Below are positions 1 through 5,345 of a DNA stretch of 5,372 nt, piece after piece. The notes under the pieces were generated by a model. It was given only the letters and a program-made list of their open reading frames with translations, was not told the DNA's origin and did no database searches. The translations under genes were made by a program, and so were the position numbers. The DNA is from Bacillota bacterium (GTDB taxonomy: Bacteria; Bacillota; UBA4882; UBA8346): NCBI GenBank assembly GCA_023426245.1, contig JAFABB010000053.1:1-5372 (forward strand), read 5' to 3'. The first letter of the stretch is position 1, and each line of letters opens with the position of its first letter.

Positions 1-1
1 G

Positions 2-106
2 GATGCGGTTGATCAGTATTCGGATATGAAACCGGGGACGATAGTGTCACCGAATTTCACCAATGATTATGTATTGGAGAATATTATTAAACCGTATCGG
101 AAATAA
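2..106 (+). CDS. 3' end of an unidentified protein (last 34 residues)
   Basis: An open frame enters from the left edge and stops with TAA at 104-106. It reads DAVDQYSDMKPGTIVSPNFT then NDYVLENIIKPYRK. The other two plus-strand frames are closed by stops within the first 30 bases, and a hairpin follows the stop by 20 bases, so this looks like a genuine gene end. I do not recognise the family. The spacing of the 'PGTIVSPNFTNDYVLENI' stretch is loosely like the C-terminus of sugar-binding periplasmic-type proteins or LacI-like effector domains, but 34 residues are too few to assign it. It lies on the same strand as the GntR regulator gene, 298 bp upstream, with a hairpin between them, so the two are probably separate transcription units. 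Confidence 0.6.
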   Translation, partial: DAVDQYSDMKPGTIVSPNFTNDYVLENIIKPYRK

Positions 107-126
107 TGGGCTCCATTTTCTATAGC

Positions 127-158
127 CATAGAACTCTGCTCTCTGGCAGAGTTCTATG
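127..158 (+). terminator. Perfect 13-bp stem-loop after the upstream gene
   Basis: The arm CATAGAACTCTGC (127-139) is exactly complementary to GCAGAGTTCTATG (146-158), leaving a 6-base loop (TCTCTG). It starts 20 bases after the stop codon of the left-edge gene, the usual place for a transcription end. The downstream sequence (ACTGGGTAGGTTTACTT) lacks a proper T-tract, so it may be a non-canonical terminator or a 3'-end stabiliser rather than a textbook intrinsic terminator. The remainder of the 107-404 gap holds no convincing gene; a promoter candidate lies at 302-331. Confidence 0.5.
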
Positions 159-281
159 ACTGGGTAGGTTTACTTGGCTAGGTCTGGAAAGGCTTGACTC
201 GCTATTTAGAATCAATGTTGAATGCATTTTCTAACGGGAATGCGTTTGGTTTGAAAGAATCAAAAATTGATTATCCGTAAA

Positions 282-310
282 TAATGTTTAATGTAAGATG
301 TTTGATATTG
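282..310. promoter_or_regulatory. Degenerate operator-like half-sites upstream of the GntR gene
   Basis: ATGTTT occurs at 284-289 and again at 298-303, 14 bases apart. TAATGTTT (282-289) is identical to the outer eight bases of the right arm of the palindrome found at 5295-5316. Aligned on the palindrome centre, the best register here matches only about 12 of 20 arm positions. The second half-site overlaps the candidate -35 box of the regulator's promoter. This would fit weak autoregulation by the GntR protein, but in such AT-rich DNA the match could be chance. Confidence 0.3.
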
Positions 311-331
311 CGTAATTAAAATTCGTAGTAT
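302..331 (+). promoter_or_regulatory. Candidate sigma-70/sigma-A promoter of the GntR gene
   Basis: TTGATA (302-307, five of six matches to TTGACA) is followed after 18 bases by TAGTAT (326-331). TATAAA at 329-334 is an overlapping alternative -10 with a longer spacer of 21. The start codon at 405 is about 70 bases downstream, leaving a short leader that contains the strong ribosome binding site. The -10 is not ideal, hence moderate confidence. Confidence 0.4.
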
Positions 332-404
332 AAAATAAATAGAAAAGTATGGGACTGTTTACAGATTTTCTAAATAAATTTATCCATTACCGGGGGAAAA
401 TTTC

Positions 405-1154
405 ATGACTACTTCATCCAATATCAATAATGTAAATGCGGATCTTTTTCAGACACCGAAAAGAAAGTCAACAGTAGATACGGTTATTGAAAAAATACAA
501 GAGTTATTGCTAACCAAAAAACTGAGACCCGGTGATAAATTGCCCAATGAAATGGAATTAACCAAAAACTTATCCGCAAGCCGGGGCTCGGTTCGGGAAG
601 CCATGAAAATTCTTGAATCTTACGGAGTGCTTGAAATTAAGCGTGGAGATGGTACGTATATTTCAACCACTGTCAATGATACAATTTTTGATCATTTGTT
701 TTTTAAATTAATCTTGAGTGATGTTGACAAAAGAGAACTCATTGAATTACGCAGAATGATTGAAACAGGGATCATCAAAATCATCATTGAGAATGCCAGT
801 AAAGAAGATATTGATAGCATTGAGAGGACGCATCTTTACATGGAACAGAATTTTTCCCGGCCGGGCATTAGCGCCAAAGAACTGACTAACTGTGATTTGG
901 CGTTTCACCATGCCCTTGGGAAAGCGACGAAGAATCTTCTTATAGAGAAGATTTACAATTTTACTTTGGAATTATTCACGCCTTCAATAGAATCTACTTA
1001 TTTGATCGATAAAAGTCTGGATGCCAATCGTTTAAGGATTCACGGCAATATCTTAAAAGGAATCAAGGAAAGAAATTTAGATGAAGCTTTAAAAGCAGTG
1101 GAAGGTTCAATCGATCGCTGGTTTGAGTTGGGAGTAGAATTAAAACAAGAATGA
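405..1154 (+). CDS. GntR-family transcriptional regulator, FadR subfamily (FCD domain)
   Basis: A DNA-binding regulator of 249 residues, a normal length for the FadR/FCD group. Residues ~22-88 form the winged helix: 'VIEKIQELLLTKKLRPGDKL' is the first helix and turn, 'ELTKNLSASRGSVREAMKIL' the helix-turn-helix, and 'GVLEIKRGDGTYIS' the wing. Residues ~107-240 are the all-helical FCD effector domain starting 'ELIELRRMIE'. Of the usual Asp/His metal-ligand pattern, D164, H168 (NCDLAFHH) and H213 (RIHGNILKGI) are visible. The last His, expected about 22 residues after H213, appears to be Ser (S235, 'GSIDRWF'). The start is fixed by GGGGGAAAA at 392-400, five bases before the ATG. The gene converges on the apionate operon. 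FCD regulators normally control adjacent sugar-acid or organic-acid operons and are released by a pathway intermediate, so I infer that it is the local regulator, probably a repressor; the effector is unknown. Confidence 0.92.
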   Translation: MTTSSNINNVNADLFQTPKRKSTVDTVIEKIQELLLTKKLRPGDKLPNEMELTKNLSASRGSVREAMKILESYGVLEIKRGDGTYISTTVNDTIFDHLFFKLILSDVDKRELIELRRMIETGIIKIIIENASKEDIDSIERTHLYMEQNFSRPGISAKELTNCDLAFHHALGKATKNLLIEKIYNFTLELFTPSIESTYLIDKSLDANRLRIHGNILKGIKERNLDEALKAVEGSIDRWFELGVELKQE

Positions 1155-1231
1155 GGGCGAAGTTTTTTTGAAAATTAGCCGATAGCAAATGGGAGCAATC
1201 ATTTTTGATCGCTTGAAATATAAAGACCAAT

Positions 1232-1347
1232 AAAGCGACTGTCCTAAAAATAAATGGATCGATAAAGATATACAATATATTTGGCCGTTCGATATCGCTA
1301 TATATTGCATATCTAGTTGATTTTAAATTTTTTTGGACAGCCTTTTT
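1232..1347. repeat. Long imperfect inverted repeat between convergent genes (MITE-like or bidirectional terminator)
   Basis: The outer arms are AAAGCGACTGTCC(T)AAAAA (1232-1250) and TTTTT(T)GGACAGCC then TTTTT (1329-1347). The inner arms are AGATATACAATATAT (1266-1280) and ATATATTGCATATCT (1300-1314), which pair at 14 of 15 positions. The whole element folds into one interrupted hairpin of about 115 bases. It fills most of the 1155-1361 gap between the stops of the GntR gene and the oiaC-like gene. The right end runs into TTTTTCTTTT (1343-1352), so for plus-strand transcripts it also resembles an intrinsic terminator. The terminal ACTGTCC/GGACAG plus A/T run is reminiscent of insertion-sequence ends, but no clear target duplication is visible. 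A smaller hairpin (AGCAATCA / TGATCGCT, 1194-1213, 7 of 8 paired) precedes it. No gene is seen in the gap. Confidence 0.6.
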
Positions 1348-1361
1348 CTTTTATTTAGGCT

Positions 1362-2177
1362 TTATTGGTGGATAATATTCCGTAGATAGCTTATACTTTG
1401 ATTCACCCAATCATTTTCCTTTTGGATAGTTTCATTGATGTTTTGTTCAGGGGGCATCCAAAGTTCAAGGATGGAATTAAATTGGCGGTCCATCTTGTTT
1501 ATTAATTGATCGAATAACCAGGGAATATTTAACATTCCCTGACCGGCGGGTGTTCCCCTGGTTAGTAAGCCCATATTGCTAGGTATTCTTTCGATGGTAT
1601 AGTCTTTTATATGAAGATTTACCGTAAAGGGTCCTAATTCCGACACAATATGTTCAGTGCTTTCTTGTGCCGCGTATGAATTGACCGTATCCAGACATAT
1701 TCCGATATAAGGCGTGTTCAGTGTCTTAAGGATGTCGATTAAGGTCCGGCATTTAAATCGGTCGTGATTTTCAATTGCCAGTACGACATCAGCCGCTTCG
1801 AATTTGGATATATGATTTGCAAGAATATCAATGACTTCCTTGGGATCCGGTTTATGGTCGGGACTATCAATCACAACGCGTAAAATTGATGAATGCAATT
1901 CTTGGGCAATTTCCAAGTATTGTTTTAGATTTTCCGGTTTAATGCCGCGGGTTCCCACCTCAAGTTCGATCCCGGAATCTGTTGCAAATTGATAAATCTT
2001 ACGCCGTTCTTTTTGGGATAAAGAATGAAGAGGCAGGTTGTCGGCGATTTGAACCAATTGGATATGATGTTCCTTGGCAGCGTTAATCAGCGAGAAAGCA
2101 TCCATTGGTTTCTCAGGCTGTGATCCGGGAACACCGATCGACCAAGCATATGAATAAGAACCAATCCCTAGTTTCAT
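1362..2177 (-). CDS. oiaC: Xylose-isomerase-like TIM-barrel protein, probable 3-oxo-isoapionate decarboxylase
   Basis: A 271-residue protein of the sugar phosphate isomerase/epimerase (AP endonuclease 2-like, IolE-like) superfamily, a single cytoplasmic TIM barrel. The N-terminus MKLGIGSYSYAW is the typical first strand. Likely divalent-metal ligands and active-site residues sit at E136 (LAIENHDRF), D163 (GICLDTVNS), H189 (NLHIKDY, with D192) and E238 (ILELWMPPE). The loop GTPAGQG (208-214) precedes the last strands. The start has AAAGGAGG (minus strand, 2190-2183) five bases upstream of the ATG. Family membership is clear. The specific call rests on context: it is last in a cluster after apnL and apnO, where the known OiaC enzyme of this superfamily converts 3-oxo-isoapionate to L-erythrulose plus CO2. 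Another isomerase or epimerase role cannot be excluded. A stem-loop in front of it may set its expression apart from apnO. Confidence 0.8.
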   Translation of the reverse strand: MKLGIGSYSYAWSIGVPGSQPEKPMDAFSLINAAKEHHIQLVQIADNLPLHSLSQKERRKIYQFATDSGIELEVGTRGIKPENLKQYLEIAQELHSSILRVVIDSPDHKPDPKEVIDILANHISKFEAADVVLAIENHDRFKCRTLIDILKTLNTPYIGICLDTVNSYAAQESTEHIVSELGPFTVNLHIKDYTIERIPSNMGLLTRGTPAGQGMLNIPWLFDQLINKMDRQFNSILELWMPPEQNINETIQKENDWVNQSISYLRNIIHQ

Positions 2178-2202
2178 TCGGACCTCCTTTTAAATAAAAC
2201 CT

Positions 2203-2242
2203 ACTACCACTTTTATGATGAAACCAACATAAAAGTGGTAGT
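2203..2242 (-). terminator. 15-bp perfect stem-loop between apnO and oiaC (partial terminator or mRNA-processing element)
   Basis: ACTACCACTTTTATG (2203-2217) is exactly complementary to CATAAAAGTGGTAGT (2228-2242), with a 10-base loop. Read on the minus strand, the stem starts 39 bases after the apnO stop and is followed by AGGTTTTATTT, a weak T-rich stretch that leads directly into the oiaC ribosome binding site 12-20 bases further on. It could be a leaky terminator reducing oiaC relative to apnO, or a stabilising intercistronic hairpin. It is AT-rich and not followed by an unbroken U run, so full termination is unlikely. Confidence 0.55.
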
Positions 2243-2281
2243 TAAGTATTTAAGTATTATAGAAATAAATGAGTCAAATGA

Positions 2282-3124
2282 CTATTTTCTCACACTCGCC
2301 GTAATTTCAGCCACACTGTGTTTAATGGCTGGTAAATTCATAATCTTTTCTTTCCAATCGGGTTTGAAAATCAATTCTTTGGCTTGCTTTAATGCCAATT
2401 TGGCGCCGTCGGAAAACTCAAAACCGGCTAGACCGAAAATGACTGCGAATTGAACCCGGACATGACCCATGAGAAAACCATAAGCGGCTTCCCGGGGCAC
2501 TCCCATTTTAATTGCTTCTTCCATAGCTTCTTTCATGGCATCAATCAATACCGCATTGAAAGATTCGACCAATGCAGGTTCCAAGATGGCCATCTGTTCA
2601 ATGGTAATCCGGAAAATGTTTAATATGGGTCCAAACATGATCCGCACCAGAGCTTCGCCTATGGGATAGTCTTTTTCGGGGCCTTGGAAAAGCGCACAGA
2701 CAACATCTTGTTTTGCAATACCGCCAAACCAGTCCACCATTGCCTTCGGATCGGTCTCATCGTGGAAAATCGGCGGATGGCAAGGATGAGCCACAAAGTA
2801 AGTTATATCTTCACGCTCAGGCAACACTCCGGCATAGGCAGCCGCGGGATCTAAACCGATTACGATGGTACCGCTTTTCAATTTGGGAACAATTTCACTA
2901 CTTACTTTACTGATTAAAACATCAGGAATTGCTAAAATAACAATTTCAGCATCTGCTAATGCTTTATCTTGTGGAGTTACCGAAACGCCCAAGTCTTTCA
3001 ACCGGGCGATACCGGCATCACTTACTTCAACATAGGCTACTTGATAATCAGAGTGGTTTTTTAATTTGGTTGTAATCCGGCAACCCATTTTTCCACCTGC
3101 GCCCATTAATGCAACTTTTTTCAT
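2282..3124 (-). CDS. apnO: D-apionate oxidoisomerase (NAD-dependent, PGDH_C-type dehydrogenase)
   Basis: A 280-residue cytoplasmic oxidoreductase. The N-terminal Rossmann fold carries the dinucleotide-binding motif GAGGKMG (residues 8-14), the second-strand acidic residue E33 (AYVEVSDAG) that favours NAD, and the third strand IVILAIPDVLI (61-71). The next segment has the distinctive VAHPCHPPIFHDETDP block (111-126). The all-helical C-terminal half (~170-280, with EQMAILEPALVE at 176-187) is of the phosphogluconate-dehydrogenase-like C-terminal type. This set matches the ApnO family as I know it, which converts D-apionate to 3-oxo-isoapionate by oxidation coupled to rearrangement. AGGAGG (minus strand, 3138-3133) sits eight bases before the ATG. 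It lies 84 bp after apnL and 104 bp before the oiaC-like gene, all co-directional, consistent with one operon. Related dehydrogenases in other sugar-acid pathways are the main alternative. Confidence 0.8.
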   Translation of the reverse strand: MKKVALMGAGGKMGCRITTKLKNHSDYQVAYVEVSDAGIARLKDLGVSVTPQDKALADAEIVILAIPDVLISKVSSEIVPKLKSGTIVIGLDPAAAYAGVLPEREDITYFVAHPCHPPIFHDETDPKAMVDWFGGIAKQDVVCALFQGPEKDYPIGEALVRIMFGPILNIFRITIEQMAILEPALVESFNAVLIDAMKEAMEEAIKMGVPREAAYGFLMGHVRVQFAVIFGLAGFEFSDGAKLALKQAKELIFKPDWKEKIMNLPAIKHSVAEITASVRK

Positions 3125-3208
3125 CAGAAATTCCTCCTAAATATTTGAAGTTTGAGTAAAGCCGCTTGTGATGAAAAGAAAACGATATCCCCAAAATCCG
3201 CTATGGGG

Positions 3209-5149
3209 TTACTCGAAATCAATACATAGGATTCCATAAGCCGGGATCTCGAGCTGATTGAGATTTGAATTGATTGGGTCACCTTTTTTTGCCTGAAATG
3301 TTACCGGTTCGACGGATGCTTTTTCAAAGGTGTTGGCATCCAGAATTTTGATATGTGCTTTACCGGTAATGCCGTTAATGGAGATGTTTTTTGGCTCATA
3401 AGTATAATTTGTAAGTAATAAGCGATTGTTTTTGCCTTTGGTTAAACAAACTCCGTCAACACTCTGTGGCTGGCTGGAAGTCACGGAATAGGCAGTCCCC
3501 TTTGCAAATGGGCTTACAAATGCCAGTATATGGTAAATTGGAAAGACTGAGTTGGGTACGGATGGAAATTTTTCAGGCAGTTTGTTTCCGGAGGAAGTTT
3601 CCATAATCCCCAGCCATCCGAGCATCTCGTAATAGGTAACGTACTCGGCAAGCCCATAAATCATTGCCTTTAGACTGCCCAATGTCCAACCGGCTCCAAA
3701 TAATGACAATTGCCGGGTATCAACTTGTCTGGGAAGCTCATCCGGAACGAATGGAGGAGTAGGAGATGATGTAGCATCCGGATTCCAGCGCATTTTAAAA
3801 GTGATCGGACTGACGAAAACCGGTTTGCCACCGGCGAATTTTTTGGCGCTCTCAAGATTGGCCAACTGTCCCCCGAGGTTTTCAACTAGAGAGGTATTAT
3901 CAAAAGCATGAACTTGCGGATTGTTGGAATATACAATAAAATCCGCAGTATCCGTGGTAGGCCGTTCCCGATTAATTTCTGTAAAAAAGGCGTCGGTCCC
4001 GCCGCCGGCTTTGATATTCGGATAAGGCATTTGAATTTTTTTCCGGGCAAGAACTAATAATTTTTCCGGAGTTGTTTTTTCTCCGCTTTTAAAAACGATG
4101 ATTCCCCAAACAGTAACATTGTTCTTTTCAATCAGGGAGCAAAGCAAATTTAATTCGTTTTCAGCGTTATCCGTAAGGTGAATTGCAATTAACAATGGAA
4201 TATTAAGTAAAGCAGAATCGATGGAGGCTTGGGTCAATATGGCTTCTTCATTGTTACGCTCAAGATGAAGGTCTACCCTTAGATGAGACAGACTTAAAGC
4301 TTTAAATCGTTCTATCTGTTCAACGCTTAGGGGTTGTTCATGAACTGTATAGCCAAGCCCGATTTGTGGCAAAGGATACATTTGAGAATCATTGATTTCC
4401 AAGGTGATTGTGGATAAAGCATTCTTTTTGCTGCTACTTACCGGTATTTCTCCATCAACGGAAATATGGATGGATTGTTTGACTGAAGTGCCTGATTTCA
4501 CTTCAACCGGGAACTTTAATTCCAAAGGAGTACAATAAGTTTTAAATGAAGCATCCGTCCAATTCCGTTGATCCTCCATTTCGAAGGTATCCCCTTCAAA
4601 GCGGATTGTAACGTCAACTCCTGAAGCAACTTGATGTGAAATCGCTCGAATATCTTTAAAAGGTTGATGGGGGGAAATAAATTTAGGAAAACAACCTTCG
4701 CTGAATGTGCCGTCGGTATGTTCGATTTTGCAGTCCACACCAGCAAACTTCATCGGATGCAAAATGCAAAAACCGATACGGTTTCGTAAGAAGGTACTTA
4801 GCGCTGTTCCATCCATCGTGAAGCGGATTGAACCGTCCTTGTTTCCGGTAATAGCGCCTTCCCATTTGAAGTGAACATTATTTTGCTGATGTTCTGAGGT
4901 GAAATGAATTAAAAATGAGTCCTCTTGAACTTCAATTTTTTCGGCGGATAAAACAGCCGGAACGGTTCCCCAGTTTTGATCGCGGATAGCAACATAAATC
5001 ATATGGATGACCGGCTGATTTTTTAAGCATATATTCCTGACATATCCATTTTCATAAGTTAAAGTCAAAGCGCCGGCTTTGAGAAGAACAGGTTCATTCG
5101 GATGATTCGGTTGTCCGGAATAGAAGAGAGGGCTTTGGAATCGATTCAT
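3209..5149 (-). CDS. apnL: D-apionate lactonase
   Basis: A 646-residue protein without a signal peptide or membrane segment, hence cytoplasmic. It hydrolyses D-apionolactone to D-apionate. Three regions fit the ApnL family: a beta-rich N-terminal domain (~1-255), a glycosidase-like TIM barrel (~258-548) and a small C-terminal beta domain (~550-646). Distinctive barrel motifs are GLGYTVHEQPLS (264-275), GGGTDAFFTEINRERP (382-397), YSNNPQVHAFD (407-417), VSPITFKMRWNPDAT (446-460), RQLSLFGAGWTLGSLK (479-494) and VTYYEMLGWLG (504-514). E391 and E508 are in the positions where clan-A glycosidases keep catalytic acids. The start chosen is ATG 5149-5147, preceded five bases away by GGGTGA (5160-5155). 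An upstream in-frame ATG (5182) or TTG (5185) would add up to 12 residues but has no ribosome binding site and falls inside the operator. First gene of the apnL-apnO-oiaC cluster. Confidence 0.85.
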   Translation of the reverse strand: MNRFQSPLFYSGQPNHPNEPVLLKAGALTLTYENGYVRNICLKNQPVIHMIYVAIRDQNWGTVPAVLSAEKIEVQEDSFLIHFTSEHQQNNVHFKWEGAITGNKDGSIRFTMDGTALSTFLRNRIGFCILHPMKFAGVDCKIEHTDGTFSEGCFPKFISPHQPFKDIRAISHQVASGVDVTIRFEGDTFEMEDQRNWTDASFKTYCTPLELKFPVEVKSGTSVKQSIHISVDGEIPVSSSKKNALSTITLEINDSQMYPLPQIGLGYTVHEQPLSVEQIERFKALSLSHLRVDLHLERNNEEAILTQASIDSALLNIPLLIAIHLTDNAENELNLLCSLIEKNNVTVWGIIVFKSGEKTTPEKLLVLARKKIQMPYPNIKAGGGTDAFFTEINRERPTTDTADFIVYSNNPQVHAFDNTSLVENLGGQLANLESAKKFAGGKPVFVSPITFKMRWNPDATSSPTPPFVPDELPRQVDTRQLSLFGAGWTLGSLKAMIYGLAEYVTYYEMLGWLGIMETSSGNKLPEKFPSVPNSVFPIYHILAFVSPFAKGTAYSVTSSQPQSVDGVCLTKGKNNRLLLTNYTYEPKNISINGITGKAHIKILDANTFEKASVEPVTFQAKKGDPINSNLNQLEIPAYGILCIDFE

Positions 5150-5176
5150 TACGGTCACCCTTTTAAAATAAAATTC

Positions 5177-5198
5177 AAACATCAAACATCTAATGTTT
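5177..5198. promoter_or_regulatory. Operator-like palindrome at the apnL promoter
   Basis: The left arm AAACATCAAA (5177-5186), centre CA and right arm TCTAATGTTT (5189-5198) match the perfect palindrome at 5295-5316 at 18 of 20 arm positions. It starts five bases downstream of the minus-strand -10 box, so a bound protein would cover the transcription start of apnL. An extra AAACAT half-site (5184-5189) is embedded in it. Such placement is typical of repression. Confidence 0.7.
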
Positions 5199-5203
5199 AC
5201 TTT

Positions 5204-5232
5204 ATCCTATCACCGAAAAAAAACCTTGTCAA
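5204..5232 (-). promoter_or_regulatory. Promoter of the apnL-apnO-oiaC cluster
   Basis: Read on the minus strand, a consensus -35 TTGACA (5232-5227) is followed after exactly 17 bases by the -10 TAGGAT (5209-5204, four of six matches). The spacer includes a run of eight T. The apnL start codon is about 55 bases downstream of the -10, and the operator-like palindrome lies immediately after it. Confidence 0.65.
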
Positions 5233-5258
5233 GAAATCTTTGACACTATAAATAGATA

Positions 5259-5288
5259 TTGACAATGAAAAAGTGGGTATGTTAACAT
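5259..5288 (+). promoter_or_regulatory. Divergent promoter for the right-edge gene
   Basis: A consensus -35 TTGACA (5259-5264) is followed after 18 bases by TAACAT (5283-5288, four of six matches); TTAACA at 5282-5287 is the 17-base alternative. Another TTGACA at 5240-5245 has no good -10 at the right distance. The perfect palindrome begins six bases after the -10, mirroring the arrangement on the apnL side. Confidence 0.55.
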
Positions 5289-5294
5289 GAATTT

Positions 5295-5316
5295 AAACAT
5301 TAGACATCTAATGTTT
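5295..5316. promoter_or_regulatory. Perfect 22-bp palindromic operator
   Basis: The arms AAACATTAGA (5295-5304) and TCTAATGTTT (5307-5316) are exactly complementary around a 2-base centre (CA). Two further flanking base pairs match beyond a single mismatch (5292-5293 with 5318-5319). It lies between the divergent promoter and the ribosome binding site of the right-edge gene, over the expected transcription start. The size and two-fold symmetry suit a dimeric winged-helix repressor; the FCD/GntR protein at 405-1154 is the obvious candidate, by inference only. Confidence 0.75.
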
Positions 5317-5345
5317 GAAATCAAATAATTTAGAGGGGGAGTAAC

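Noticed and set aside
106..159. 17-codon open frame overlapping the stop of the left-edge gene (TAATG)
   Set aside because: It runs through the stem-loop and encodes nothing recognisable. The overlap with the stop is probably coincidental.
220..247. Direct repeat GAATGCATTT (220-229) and GAATGCGTTT (238-247), 18 bases apart
   Set aside because: Only two short imperfect copies with no further unit and no link to a promoter element at the right distance; could be chance.
1063..1275. 70-codon minus-strand open frame overlapping the end of the GntR gene
   Set aside because: It overlaps a well-supported gene antisense and runs into the inverted repeat. No ribosome binding site, and a low-complexity hydrophobic composition typical of chance AT-rich frames.
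2243..2259. Tandem TAAGTATT repeat
   Set aside because: Two copies of an AT-rich octamer in non-coding DNA; not distinguishable from background.
2256..2277. Possible internal promoter for oiaC: minus-strand TATAAT (2261-2256) with TTGACT (2277-2272)
   Set aside because: The two boxes are only 10 bases apart and no acceptable -35 is found 16-18 bases upstream of TATAAT.
2235..2453. 72-codon plus-strand open frame over the end of apnO
   Set aside because: Antisense to conserved apnO coding sequence and begins inside the 2203-2242 stem-loop. No recognisable domain.
2713..2913. 66-codon plus-strand open frame inside apnO
   Set aside because: Shadow of the conserved apnO frame, including the HPCHPP block. 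No independent start signal.
3189..3208. CCCCA/TGGGG stem-loop right after the apnL stop, followed on the minus strand by a T-rich stretch
   Set aside because: Only five base pairs with a 10-base loop and six bases before the first T run, so too weak to call a terminator. apnO is more likely co-transcribed.
3670..4865. Three short minus-strand open frames (71, 76 and 60 codons) within apnL
   Set aside because: Out-of-frame shadows of the lactonase gene, whose own frame is continuous with family motifs throughout.
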